Part shown: in pieces, positions 6,678 to 14,727 of the stretch
Layout: each line of letters starts with the position of its first letter
Numbering within the stretch: position 1 is the stretch's first letter
Origin: Nitrospirota bacterium
Lineage (GTDB): Bacteria > Nitrospirota > Nitrospiria > Nitrospirales > Nitrospiraceae
Direction: 5' to 3'
DNA length: 39,547 nt
NCBI GenBank assembly: GCA_016207025.1
Contig: JACQQM010000107.1
Location: 1 to 39,547, forward strand
Made by a program: the position numbers and the translations under genes
The notes under the pieces: generated by a model
What the model was told of the DNA's origin: nothing
The model's database searches: none
Seen by the model: the letters and a program-made list of their open reading frames with translations, nothing else

Positions 6678-8311
6678 GCCATCGGGATGTGAAGGCCATG
6701 GCGGCGCGCGGCGGCGATCGCCTCGGGGTAGCCGGCGTCGGCATGCCGCAGGATGCCGAGGCCCGGATCGTTCGTCAGGACCCGATCCAGCCGCGCGGCG
6801 GCCTGGCTTGTGCCGTCGGCCACGATCGCCTGTCCCGCGTGCAAGGAATACCCGATACCGACCCCGCCGCCGTGGTGGAAGGCGACCCAACTGGCCCCGG
6901 ACGCGGTATTGAGGAGGGCGTTCAGGATCGGCCAGTCGGCGATCGCATCGCTGCCGTCCCGCATCGCTTCGGTCTCGCGGTACGGCGAGGCCACCGACCC
7001 GGCGTCGAGGTGATCCCGCCCAATCACGACCGGAGCCTTCAGCGTTCCCTTGCTGACCAGCTCGTTGATCCGCGCCCCCATAGCGGCGCGCTCGCCGTAT
7101 CCCAGCCAGCAGATGCGGGCCGGGAGTCCCTGGAACTGGACTCGCTCTCCGGCGAGGCGCAGCCAGCGCTGGAGCGACTCGTTGTGCGGGAACAGCTCGC
7201 GCGCGGCCGCATCGGTTGCGGCGATATCCGACGGGTCGCCGGACAGCGCGATCCACCGGAAGGGGCCCCGTCCCTCGCAGAAAAGCGGCCGGATGTAAGC
7301 CGGTACGAAGCCGGGAAAGGCGTAGGCATCCGACACCCCGCGCTGGAAGGCCATGGTCCGGATGTTGTTCCCGTAGTCAAAGACCACCGCGCCGGCTTTC
7401 TGGAACGCCAGCATCGCCCGGACATGGACGGCGATGGAATCCAGCGCGCGATCCACATAGGCCGACGGGCGCTCCCGGCGAAGCCGGGCGGCCTCTTCCA
7501 ATGACAGGCCGGCCGGGACATAGCCGTTGAGCGGGTCATGCGCGGAGGTCTGATCGGTCACAAGGTCAGGAATTACGCCGCGTCGAACCAGTTCCGGGTG
7601 CACCTCGGCGCAGTTGCCGATGAGCCCGACCGACAAGGCCTGCCGGTTCGTCTTGGCTTCAAGGACCCACTGCAAGGCTTCATCCAACGAGGCGGTCATC
7701 CGGTCGCAATAGCGGGTCTTGATCCGGCGTTCGATCCTGGCTGCATCCACCTCGACGCACAGGAGGGCGGCCCCGTACATCGTGGCCGCCAGCGGCTGCG
7801 CGCCGCCCATCCCACCCATCCCGCCGGTGAGCACGAAGCGTCCTGCCAGCGCACCGCCGAAATGCCGCGCGGCGGCGGCCGCAAACGTTTCATAGGTGCC
7901 CTGCACGATCCCCTGCGTGCCGATGTACATCCAGGCCCCGGCGGTCATCTGGCCATACATGATCAGGCCGAGCGCCTCCAGGCGGCGAAACTCGTCCCAC
8001 GTCGCCCAATGGCCGACCAGGTTCGTGTTGGCGATCAACACGCGCGGTGCGAAGTCATGGGTCCGCAGCACGCCCACGGGCTTGCCCGACTGGACCAGCA
8101 GCGTCTGGTCCCCCTCCAGCGCCGTCAACTCGCGGACGATCGCGGCATAGGCGTCCCAGTTGCGGGCCGCCTTGCCCGCGCCGCCGTAGACGATCAGGTC
8201 GCGCGGATTCTCCGCGACCTCGTCATCCAGATTGTTCATCAGCATCCGAAGGGCGGCTTCCTGGGACCAGCCTTTGCAGGTCAACGTCGCGCCGCGTGGG
8301 GCTCTGATCAT
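6659..8311 (-). CDS. hutU: Urocanate hydratase
   Basis: A 550-residue NAD-dependent enzyme converting urocanate to 4-imidazolone-5-propionate, the second step of histidine degradation. It carries the glycine-rich [13 protein letters not shown] cofactor loop, [15 protein letters not shown] and the [10 protein letters not shown] active-site region with the conserved Cys. Length and motifs are full. Its ATG overlaps the stop codon of the upstream small exported-protein gene as ATGA, so translation is probably coupled. It is the last gene of the hutH - exported protein - hutU operon. Confidence 0.97.
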   Translation of the reverse strand: MIRAPRGATLTCKGWSQEAALRMLMNNLDDEVAENPRDLIVYGGAGKAARNWDAYAAIVRELTALEGDQTLLVQSGKPVGVLRTHDFAPRVLIANTNLVGHWATWDEFRRLEALGLIMYGQMTAGAWMYIGTQGIVQGTYETFAAAAARHFGGALAGRFVLTGGMGGMGGAQPLAATMYGAALLCVEVDAARIERRIKTRYCDRMTASLDEALQWVLEAKTNRQALSVGLIGNCAEVHPELVRRGVIPDLVTDQTSAHDPLNGYVPAGLSLEEAARLRRERPSAYVDRALDSIAVHVRAMLAFQKAGAVVFDYGNNIRTMAFQRGVSDAYAFPGFVPAYIRPLFCEGRGPFRWIALSGDPSDIAATDAAARELFPHNESLQRWLRLAGERVQFQGLPARICWLGYGERAAMGARINELVSKGTLKAPVVIGRDHLDAGSVASPYRETEAMRDGSDAIADWPILNALLNTASGASWVAFHHGGGVGIGYSLHAGQAIVADGTSQAAARLDRVLTNDPGLGILRHADAGYPEAIAAARRHGLHIPMADNSAE

Positions 8312-8724
8312 TTTCGTTTCACCTGGGTCTTGACGCTGATGATGAACGCATCGATCGCCGCGTCCACCTCACTAGTGGTCATGGCGCGGTCGTGCGTTTC
8401 GCTCTCGTCCACCAGATAGGTCTCGTTTTCTTTTTCCTGGCGGACGATCACGGTGTTATCCGAGGTGACCTCGATCATCATAAACCATTCCTTGTTGCCC
8501 TTCCTGATGGAGACCTCCTTCCCGAGGCCTTTTTTAATCACCTCGACCTGCAGGTCCTGCCCGGCGGGCGCCGGGGACGTCACCGGCGGGGGTGCCGGGT
8601 CGGTCGCGGAGGCGGGAGCAACACATGGAAGGCCGACGAGCCCGGCGGCGAGAACGGTCAGTAGCGGCCCTGCGAGGAAGGTCTGGCGGCGGCGCCGCAG
8701 GCGTAGGGAAAGGTGAACATTCAT
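8308..8724 (-). CDS. Small exported protein coupled between hutH and hutU
   Basis: A 138-residue protein with an N-terminal signal peptide: a basic start (RLRRRR), a hydrophobic stretch [12 protein letters not shown] and a signal-peptidase I site after APASA. A Pro-rich linker ([12 protein letters not shown]) then leads to a beta-rich domain of about 85 residues ([29 protein letters not shown]). I do not recognise the family. It overlaps hutH (ATGA at 8721-8724) and hutU (ATGA at 8308-8311), so it is translationally locked into the operon. No Cys remains after the predicted cleavage, and no lipobox is present. The role is unknown; envelope-side sensing or binding linked to histidine use is only a guess. 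Confidence 0.85.
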   Translation of the reverse strand: MNVHLSLRLRRRRQTFLAGPLLTVLAAGLVGLPCVAPASATDPAPPPVTSPAPAGQDLQVEVIKKGLGKEVSIRKGNKEWFMMIEVTSDNTVIVRQEKENETYLVDESETHDRAMTTSEVDAAIDAFIISVKTQVKRK

Positions 8725-10259
8725 GACGAGCTCCTCTGTACATGTCGAGAAGTGGACAGGACGTCGGTCAACGCTCCGCTTGCCAGCAGCGCGCGCACGC
8801 GCTCGATGTCCGGCGCCAGCACGCGGTCCTGATCCAGGCGGGGGATCTCCCGGCGGATCAGCCGCAGGGCCCGGCGGCTACCGACGCCCGCTCGCAACGG
8901 GCGGTGAAAATCCACCCCCTGGGCGGCGCAGAGCAGCTCGATCGCCAGGATGTGCTCGGCATTGGACAGGATCTGCTTGAGTTTGAGGGCTGATCCCATC
9001 CCCATGCTGACGTGGTCCTCCCGGTTACCCGAGGTCGGGATGGAATCCACCGAGGCGGGATGGGAGAACACCTTGTTTTCGGAGGCCAGCGCCGCCGCCG
9101 TGACCTGCGCCAGCATGAAGCCCGAGTTCAGTCCCGGATGCGGGCTGAGAAACGGAGGCAGGTCGCCGTATTCGGGATTGGTCAGGCGCTCGATCCGGCG
9201 TTCGGAGATGCTCGCCAACTCGGTCATCGCGATGGCCAGGTGGTCCAGCACCAGACCGAGCGGCTGTCCGTGGAAGTTCCCGCCCGAGAGCACCTCCTCC
9301 TGATCGGGGAACACGAGCGGGTTATCAGTGACGCTGTTCATCTCGATGCTCAGCGTGTTGCGGACATACTCAATCGCGTCACGGACGGCCCCATGGACCT
9401 GCGGCATGCACCGCAGACTGTACGCGTCTTGCACGCGCGGACAGGTCAGGTGCGAGACGCGAATCTGGCTGCCGGCCAGCAGCGCGCGCAGGTTGGCCGC
9501 CACTGCCACCTGGCCCAGATAGGGACGAAGACGGTGAATCCGGGGATCAAAGGCAACCGGGGTGCCCTTGAGCGCTTCCAGGGAGAGTGCGCCGGCGACG
9601 TCGGCCGCGTCCACCAGCAGCCGGCATCGGCGGAGCGCCAGCAGCCCCAGCGAGAGCATCGCCTGGGTTCCGTTGACGAGCGACAGTCCCTCCTTGGCTT
9701 CCAAGTGTAGGGGCTTCAAGCCCACCCGCGCAAGGGCGGCCCGCCCTGAGACTCGGCGCGGGCCCACGAACGCTTCGCCTTCGCCGATCAGGATCAGTGC
9801 CACATGCGCCAGCGGCGCCAGGTCGCCACTGGCGCCGACTGACCCTCTGGACGGAATCACCGGCAGGACATCCCGATTCAGGAGAGACAGCAGATAGTCC
9901 GCGATCAGCGGGCGAACGCCGCTGTGTCCGCGCGCCAGCACATTGGCCCGCAGCAGCAGAACCCCACGGGTTTCCTCGCGTGTCAGCGGCTCGCCCACGC
10001 CGGCGGCATGGCTGCGAATCAGATTCAGTTGCAGTTGCCTGATGTCGGACGGGGAGATGCGTTGATCGACCAGCTTCCCGAACCCCGTCGTCACGCCATA
10101 CACCGGCTCGTTCCCGGCTGCCGCGCGCCGGATCACGTCATACGAGGCTGTCATGCGTCGTGTCGCGAGGGGGGAGAGTCGGACCGGCCGTCTTCCCAGG
10201 ACGACCTCATAATAGGCGGGGAGGGTCAGATCCTCTCCGGTCAAGGCGAGCGGCTTCAC
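8721..10259 (-). CDS. hutH: Histidine ammonia-lyase
   Basis: A 512-residue enzyme removing ammonia from L-histidine to give urocanate, the first step of the pathway. The self-forming MIO cofactor triad Ala-Ser-Gly is at 143-145 (GSVGASGDLAPL), and YGVTTGFGKL is the active-site Tyr loop. Both match family positions. The start is GTG 10259. The promoter at 10268-10296 puts transcription initiation only a base or two from this codon, so the mRNA is probably leaderless. It heads a minus-strand operon with the exported protein and hutU. Confidence 0.97.
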   Translation of the reverse strand: MKPLALTGEDLTLPAYYEVVLGRRPVRLSPLATRRMTASYDVIRRAAAGNEPVYGVTTGFGKLVDQRISPSDIRQLQLNLIRSHAAGVGEPLTREETRGVLLLRANVLARGHSGVRPLIADYLLSLLNRDVLPVIPSRGSVGASGDLAPLAHVALILIGEGEAFVGPRRVSGRAALARVGLKPLHLEAKEGLSLVNGTQAMLSLGLLALRRCRLLVDAADVAGALSLEALKGTPVAFDPRIHRLRPYLGQVAVAANLRALLAGSQIRVSHLTCPRVQDAYSLRCMPQVHGAVRDAIEYVRNTLSIEMNSVTDNPLVFPDQEEVLSGGNFHGQPLGLVLDHLAIAMTELASISERRIERLTNPEYGDLPPFLSPHPGLNSGFMLAQVTAAALASENKVFSHPASVDSIPTSGNREDHVSMGMGSALKLKQILSNAEHILAIELLCAAQGVDFHRPLRAGVGSRRALRLIRREIPRLDQDRVLAPDIERVRALLASGALTDVLSTSRHVQRSSS

Positions 10260-10267
10260 AATGGGAG

Positions 10268-10296
10268 ATTATAGCCCGGCGTCGCGCGCGGGTAAA
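10268..10296 (-). promoter_or_regulatory. Promoter of the hutH operon, predicting a leaderless mRNA
   Basis: On the minus strand: TTTACC (complement of 10291-10296), a 17-bp spacer, and a perfect TATAAT (complement of 10268-10273). Only 8 bp separate the -10 from the GTG start codon of hutH. Confidence 0.7.
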
Positions 10297-10308
10297 CCCT
10301 GCCCAGAA

Positions 10309-10470
10309 TTTGGTGATTTGGCGATTGATTCATTGTGTGATTGAGTGATCGGGTGATTTGGTGATTGAAAATCCACGAGAACTCTTGCAATCACACAATG
10401 GCTCAATCACCCGATGGCTCAATGACCATTCCTCCAATCACTCAATGACCCGATCACTCAATCTCCAATT
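10309..10470. repeat. Long quasi-palindromic repeat of the TGATTGAG/CTCAATCA word
   Basis: The left arm (10309-10371) is a run of degenerate copies of GTGATTGRG. The right arm (10388-10470) is a run of the complementary word (CTCAATCAC, CTCAATGAC). They can pair over about 60 bp with mismatches. It fills most of the divergent gap between hutH and the gene at 10519. No gene lies in it. Confidence 0.85.
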
Positions 10471-10480
10471 CTTCCGCGCC

Positions 10481-10509
10481 TTGTCTGCCCTCTGCGCGCA
10501 TGCTAGGAT
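10481..10509 (+). promoter_or_regulatory. Candidate promoter for the PGPGW-type gene
   Basis: TTGTCT (10481-10486), a 17-bp spacer and TAGGAT (10504-10509). Nine bases separate the -10 from ATG 10519, so the transcript would be nearly leaderless. Confidence 0.5.
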
Positions 10510-10518
10510 GCCGGCTCC

Positions 10519-10938
10519 ATGCAGGACCTTTTTGCTTTCCTCTTCTCCAAGCAAGTTCTCTTGGGCCTGTTCGTCCTGTCCGTCGTCGGATTCATCGGGA
10601 GCCTGTTCGCGATCCCGTTCTTGCTAGTGAGGCTCCCTCCCCACTATTTTGATGAGCGCCATCCCCGGACCTGGATGGAGAATCATCACCCGGTGCTCCG
10701 GTTGGTGGGACTAGCGGTGAAGAACGTAATCGGGCTCGTCTTTTTCATGGCCGGCGTAGCCATGCTCTTTCTGCCGGGACAGGGGATCCTGACGATGCTG
10801 ATCGGCGTGTCCCTGGTGGATTTCCCCGGGAAGCGCCGCTTGGAACGGAAGTTCGTCGGCCAGCCGACGGTGCTGCGCACGATCAACGCGCTGCGAGCGA
10901 AGTTCGACCGGCCGCCGCTGACGGTGCACCCAAGTTAA
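10519..10938 (+). CDS. PGPGW-like small membrane protein
   Basis: A 139-residue protein with two hydrophobic segments, about 10-37 (KQVLLGLFVLSVVGFIGSLFAIPFLLVRL) and about 70-98 (VKNVIGLVFFMAGVAMLFLPGQGILTMLIGVSLV), followed by a basic tail (GKRRLERK). The turn LFLPGQGILTMLIG matches the putative transmembrane PGPGW family, whose function is unknown. The stop codon lies inside the left arm of the repeat that separates it from polA. No ribosome binding site is visible, which agrees with the near-leaderless promoter layout. Confidence 0.75.
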   Translation: MQDLFAFLFSKQVLLGLFVLSVVGFIGSLFAIPFLLVRLPPHYFDERHPRTWMENHHPVLRLVGLAVKNVIGLVFFMAGVAMLFLPGQGILTMLIGVSLVDFPGKRRLERKFVGQPTVLRTINALRAKFDRPPLTVHPS

Positions 10939-11016
10939 AAGTTCAAAGTTAAAAAGTTACTGACAAGGAGCGCACCTCTAAACTTTTACCTTTAACCTTT
11001 TCACTTTTACCTTTTT
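10933..11016. repeat. Quasi-palindromic AAAGTTAAAAGTT/AACTTTTACCTTT repeat
   Basis: The left arm (about 10933-10961) is made of AAGTTAAAA words and contains the stop codon of the preceding gene (10936-10938). The right arm (10978-11016) is made of complementary CTTTTAACCTTT words and ends one base before the polA ATG. The two arms can pair imperfectly. The sequence is strikingly AT-rich compared with its surroundings. Confidence 0.85.
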
Positions 11017-11017
11017 G

Positions 11018-13690
11018 ATGCCGACCCTCTACCTCATTGACGGCAGCGCCTATATCTACCGGGCCTTTTTCGCGCTGCCCGCGCTCTCGAACTCCAAGGG
11101 GCTGCAGACGAACGCGGTCTATGGCTTCACGACGATGCTCATGAAGATCTTGCGGGAGCATCAGCCGGCGTATCTGGCGGTAGCGTTTGATGAGAAAGGG
11201 CCGACCCTCCGCCACGAAGAGTACAAGGAGTACAAGGCGCACCGGCCGCCGATGCCTGAGGGCATGCAGGCGCAGATCCCGTACATCCATCGGGTGGTCG
11301 AAGCGTTCGGCTTACCGGTCATCCGGTCCGCCGGCTATGAAGCGGACGACTTGATCGGGACCCTGGCACGCAAAGCGGAAACGGCGGGCTACGAGGTGGT
11401 GATCATCACCGGCGACAAGGACATGTTCCAGCTTCTGACCCCGTCGGTGCGCATCTATGACCCGGTCAAGGACAAGTGGTTCGAGGAAGCCGACTGCCGG
11501 GAGCGCTTCGGGGTAGAGCCTGGGCGGGTGGTGGAGGTCATGGGGCTGATGGGGGACGCCACGGACAATATTCCGGGCGTGAAGGGGATCGGCGAGAAGA
11601 CGGCCATCAAGCTGATCGGGCAGTTCGGGACGATCGAGCATCTGCTGCAGCGGGTGAACGAGGTAACGGCGCCCAAGACGAGAACGCTGCTCACTGAGCA
11701 GGCCGACAACGCCCGCCTCAGCCGGCAACTGGCCACGATTCATGTGGACTGTCCGATCGAGTTCGATCCGGGAAAGTTTCGCGTGACGCCCGCGCCACCC
11801 GAGCCGCTGGTGGCCTTGCTGCGTGAGCTGGAGTTCCCGACGTTGCTGAAAGCGGTCCAGCCGACCGAGGACGCCCCGACCCTTGGCGCCAAGGTGGAGA
11901 TGATCCGGGACGAGGCGGGGGCGCGTCGGTTCGCTGATGGCGTGGCGCAGGGAGAGCCGGTGGCGCTCCAGTGCGTGCTCAGCAGCGCAGCCGGGGTGAC
12001 TGCCGAGCTGCAGGGGCTGGCGCTGAGTACAGGCGGGGGGAGGACGGCGTTCGCGATATGGCACAAGAAGAAACCGTTCCAATCCCTGGTTGATCTGCTG
12101 ACCAGCCGGACGCGCATCAAGGCGGGACATGATCTCAAACCGGCCCTGCTGGCGCTGCAACGAGCGGGCGTGGAACTCCAGGCGCCCTGCTTCGATACGA
12201 TGGTCGCCGCATATCTATTGAATCCCAACCGGCGCACCCACACGCTGGAGGCAGTGGCGCTGGATGTCCTGGGGTATCACCTGGGAGCCGAGCAAGCGGG
12301 AAAAACAAAGAGCGTCCCGACGGATCTCTTCGAAGAACCCGATTCGTCAGCGGCAGCGAAGGCTGCCGAATCGGCGGCCGTGCAAAAGGCCGCGGAAGCG
12401 GCCGTTGTGATCATCCGACTGGTACCGGTGCTGCAAGCGCGGCTGGAAGAACAGGGAAGCCTCCGGCTGTTCGACGAGGTGGAGATGCCGCTGGTGCCGG
12501 TGCTGGTCGAAATAGAAAAGAACGGGTTCGCCCTGGACGTGCGTGTGCTGGAGACGCTCAGCAAGGAGTTAGAGCGGGAGCTGGACCGCATGATGGAGAC
12601 AATCGCAGGGTTGGCGGGCGGAGAGTTTAACATCAACTCGCCGAAGCAACTCGCTGCCGTGCTGTTTGACAAGCTCGGACTCAAACCCGTCCGGAAGACC
12701 AAGACCGGCTATTCGACCGATGAAGAGACGCTGACCCAGTTGGCGACGCAGCACGAGTTGCCGGCCCAGATTCTGAACTACCGGAGCCTCAGCAAGCTCA
12801 AATCCACCTATGTGGATGCGCTCCCCGCGCTCGTGAATCCCGACACCGGCCGGCTGCACACCTCGCTCAACCAGACCGTCACGGCCACCGGGCGACTCTC
12901 GTCTTCCGACCCGAATTTGCAGAATATTCCGGTCAAGGGCGAGTACGGGCTCCGGATTCGTGAGGCCTTTGTGGCGTCCCCCGGTCACACGCTGCTGTGC
13001 GCCGATTACAGCCAGATCGAGCCGCGTATCCTGGCGCATCTCTCGCGGGACGAGCGGCTGGTGAAGGTGTTCGAACGGGGAGAGGATATCCATACCGCCA
13101 CCGCGGTCGAGATTTTCAACCTGGCTCCGGACCAGATTACAAGAGACATGCGGCGCGCGGCCAAGACGGTGGTGTTCGGGATTGTATACGGGATCAGCCC
13201 GTACGGGCTGTCCACCACCCTCGGCGTCTCGCAGCAGGAAGCTAAGAAGTACATTGACGCCTATTTCGAGCGCTACGCGGGCGTGAAGGCGTTTCTGGAT
13301 AGGACCATTGAGGAGGCCAAGCAGCGCGGCTACGTGACGACGATCCTGGGCCGCCGCAGGCCGATCCCGGAATTATCGAGTTCCGATCAGACCCAACGCG
13401 GTTTCGGCGAGCGGATGGCGGTGAACAGCCCGATCCAGGGCTCGGCGGCGGACCTGATCAAGGTCGCGATGATCGCGGTGAGCAAGAAGCTGCACGCCGA
13501 ACTGCCCAACACAAAGATGATCCTGCAGGTGCACGACGAGTTGATCTTCGAGACGCCGGAGAAAGATGTGGAGAAGGCCAAGCAGCTTGTGAAGTCCGAG
13601 ATGGAGAGCGCGGGACCGCGCCTGGGCTTGTCGGTGCCGCTGAAGGTAGATTTAGGCGTCGGTCGCAATTGGAGAGAAGCACATCCGTAA
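11018..13690 (+). CDS. polA: DNA polymerase I
   Basis: An 890-residue polymerase for Okazaki-fragment processing and repair. The 5' nuclease (about 1-290) shows YEADDLIG, ITGDKDMFQL and GDATDNIPGVKGIGEKTA. The middle region (about 290-480) has the 3'-5' exonuclease fold, but its metal-binding residues are lost: VALQCVLS stands where DTE is expected and GHDLKPALL where the next Asp should be. Proofreading is therefore probably absent. The polymerase part has motif A DYSQIEPRILAHLS, motif B RRAAKTVVFGIVYG and motif C QVHDELIFE. In motif A a Pro replaces the near-universal Leu after the steric-gate Glu. The start is ATG 11018; the bases ahead of it belong to a repeat and offer no ribosome binding site. 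Confidence 0.97.
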   Translation: MPTLYLIDGSAYIYRAFFALPALSNSKGLQTNAVYGFTTMLMKILREHQPAYLAVAFDEKGPTLRHEEYKEYKAHRPPMPEGMQAQIPYIHRVVEAFGLPVIRSAGYEADDLIGTLARKAETAGYEVVIITGDKDMFQLLTPSVRIYDPVKDKWFEEADCRERFGVEPGRVVEVMGLMGDATDNIPGVKGIGEKTAIKLIGQFGTIEHLLQRVNEVTAPKTRTLLTEQADNARLSRQLATIHVDCPIEFDPGKFRVTPAPPEPLVALLRELEFPTLLKAVQPTEDAPTLGAKVEMIRDEAGARRFADGVAQGEPVALQCVLSSAAGVTAELQGLALSTGGGRTAFAIWHKKKPFQSLVDLLTSRTRIKAGHDLKPALLALQRAGVELQAPCFDTMVAAYLLNPNRRTHTLEAVALDVLGYHLGAEQAGKTKSVPTDLFEEPDSSAAAKAAESAAVQKAAEAAVVIIRLVPVLQARLEEQGSLRLFDEVEMPLVPVLVEIEKNGFALDVRVLETLSKELERELDRMMETIAGLAGGEFNINSPKQLAAVLFDKLGLKPVRKTKTGYSTDEETLTQLATQHELPAQILNYRSLSKLKSTYVDALPALVNPDTGRLHTSLNQTVTATGRLSSSDPNLQNIPVKGEYGLRIREAFVASPGHTLLCADYSQIEPRILAHLSRDERLVKVFERGEDIHTATAVEIFNLAPDQITRDMRRAAKTVVFGIVYGISPYGLSTTLGVSQQEAKKYIDAYFERYAGVKAFLDRTIEEAKQRGYVTTILGRRRPIPELSSSDQTQRGFGERMAVNSPIQGSAADLIKVAMIAVSKKLHAELPNTKMILQVHDELIFETPEKDVEKAKQLVKSEMESAGPRLGLSVPLKVDLGVGRNWREAHP

Positions 13691-13693
13691 TTC

Positions 13694-13722
13694 TTGACAC
13701 TCCAGGAAGGTCTGCCTACACT
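13694..13722 (+). promoter_or_regulatory. Promoter of the ParE-type toxin-antitoxin unit
   Basis: A perfect TTGACA (13694-13699), a 17-bp spacer and TACACT (13717-13722), followed by the strong ribosome binding site AAGGAGGT at 13740-13747. It begins only 4 bp after the polA stop. Confidence 0.8.
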
Positions 13723-13752
13723 CGGACCAAGAGTTTCGCAAGGAGGTATCTG

Positions 13753-13929
13753 ATGCCGACGACCAAGAAGCAGGCAATGGAGATGATCAAGAAGCTGCCG
13801 GAAAGAGTGACGTAGGACGACATCATGTATGAGATTTACGTCCGCAAGAAGATCGAAGCAGGGATCACGGCTGCGGATGAGGGGAGAGTCGTCTCGCATG
13901 AGGAAGTGAAGAAGCGCTTGCTTCGATGA
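13753..13929 (+). pseudogene. Antitoxin gene interrupted by an in-frame TAG
   Basis: From ATG 13753, behind a strong promoter and AAGGAGGT, the frame codes for MPTTKKQAMEMIKKLPERVT, then TAG at 13813-13815, then DDIMYEIYVRKKIEAG...VVSHEEVKKRLLR and TGA at 13927-13929. Continuous, it would be a 58-codon protein. The second part matches the common small antitoxin pattern DDIMY-IYVR-KIE-G...VSHEEV found beside ParE/RelE toxins. The final ATGA overlaps the toxin start. The amber codon replaces a residue just before the conserved DDIMY motif. ATG 13825 could restart translation to give a 34-residue C-terminal fragment. A sequencing error cannot be excluded. Confidence 0.8.
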
Positions 13930-14237
13930 CCCACCTGGAGTGGACCGACCCCGCCGTTGCTGATCTCGAAAACATCCAGGATTATTTAGCCAGAGATTCC
14001 TCGGAGTACGCGAACGCCGTTGTTGAACGGCTGATCCAGTCCGTCGAGCGTCTGAGATCCTTTCCTGAAAGTGGCAGGCTGGTCCCCGAAGCGCCGAATA
14101 CCAAGGTGCGCGAATTTTTCGTGTCCTGCTACCGCATCATTCATCGCGCACGAAAAGACCGAGCGCAGATACTGGCCGTGGTCCATAGCGCTAAAAATCT
14201 GGCCGGCATGCCTCCGAAACCGTGGGATTCAGCTTAA
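13926..14237 (+). CDS. ParE/RelE-family toxin
   Basis: A 103-residue protein with the ParE-type pattern: LEWTDPAVADLENIQDYLARDSSEYANAVVERLIQSVERL, then FPESGRLVPE, then VREFFVSCYRIIHRARKDRAQILAVVHSAKNL. The family includes gyrase poisons (ParE) and ribosome-dependent RNases (RelE). The conserved arginines and the VVHSAKNL end are present, so the toxin looks intact. It overlaps the interrupted antitoxin frame by ATGA. An intact toxin behind a broken antitoxin would be expected to harm the cell unless the antitoxin is still made, the toxin is inactive, or another antitoxin acts. Confidence 0.88.
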   Translation: MTHLEWTDPAVADLENIQDYLARDSSEYANAVVERLIQSVERLRSFPESGRLVPEAPNTKVREFFVSCYRIIHRARKDRAQILAVVHSAKNLAGMPPKPWDSA

Positions 14238-14248
14238 GGTTTGAAGAT

Positions 14249-14587
14249 GCTGGGTGCGGCAGGGCCCGTCGCTCCCGCGCCTCCCGGATAGGAGAGGGAT
14301 GGCCGGACCTGCCCTGCTCAGACGCTCCGGCTCGACCGCACTTAGCCTCCTGCACCCGTTGCAGGAGGTAGAGCAACGGGTACCTGCTCGGCTGCGGAAC
14401 TCGCCCCGTCACAGGCGATGCCTTGACAGGGCTCAAACAGTCCTCGCCGTCCGCTTGCAGCGGACTGCATCTGTTCGGCAAGTGCGGTGCCCGATTCTCC
14501 GCGCAATTCGCGATGCAGGTCCGGCCATTCCTTGGGTAAGGGATCCGCTCCTCCGGCGAAGTCCGCTCTGGTCCAGCCACACCCAGC
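14249..14587. mobile_element. 339-bp element with long imperfect terminal inverted repeats, no transposase
   Basis: The left end (14249-14312) starts GCTGGGTGCGGCAGGGCC and finishes GGCCGGACCTGC. The right end (14515-14587) is its imperfect inverted copy, starting GCAGGTCCGGCC and finishing GGTCCAGCCACACCCAGC. The outer 18 bp match at 15 positions and the inner 12 bp match perfectly. The interior holds strong hairpins at 14346-14368 and 14449-14465. No convincing protein is encoded; the overlapping frames on both strands look spurious. No target-site duplication is clear. It could be a MITE-like non-autonomous element or a large structured RNA. Confidence 0.65.
14346..14381. other. Two mutually exclusive perfect 9-bp hairpins
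   Basis: CCTCCTGCA (14346-14354) pairs with TGCAGGAGG (14360-14368). ACCCGTTGC (14354-14362) pairs with GCAACGGGT (14373-14381). The two stems share bases 14354 and 14360-14362 and cannot form together. The loop of the second exposes AGGAGG on the plus strand. The arrangement looks like an RNA switch inside the 339-bp element. Confidence 0.55.
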
Positions 14588-14727
14588 AGGGTTTCTGGAT
14601 TAGATGTGGGGAACAACTTAGCTTGCGAGAGGCTAAAAAGTCATGACAGCCGACTGCGCTCCACTTCGGTCTCAGCCGTTGCTGAGATCGGTGCCGATTA
14701 GGTAGCGTCCGGCAAAGAGGGAGATGA
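14588..14727. other. Spacer between the repeat element and the broken membrane gene
   Basis: No gene is seen. It contains a perfect 7-bp hairpin, TCTCAGC (14670-14676) with GCTGAGA (14681-14687), followed by a ribosome-binding-site-like AGAGGGAG near 14717. Confidence 0.5.

Noticed and set aside
13813-13815. The TAG as a pyrrolysine codon
   Set aside because: No sign of pyrrolysine genes in the window, and a neighbouring gene is broken by TAA, so general decay is the simpler explanation.
14191-14646. Open frames on both strands across the 339-bp element
   Set aside because: They follow the inverted repeats and hairpins, cross the toxin end, lack family motifs and have no ribosome binding site; judged spurious.
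14641-14727. A tRNA-like fold around the TCTCAGC hairpin
   Set aside because: Only one stem is present; no acceptor stem, T-loop or CCA consensus.
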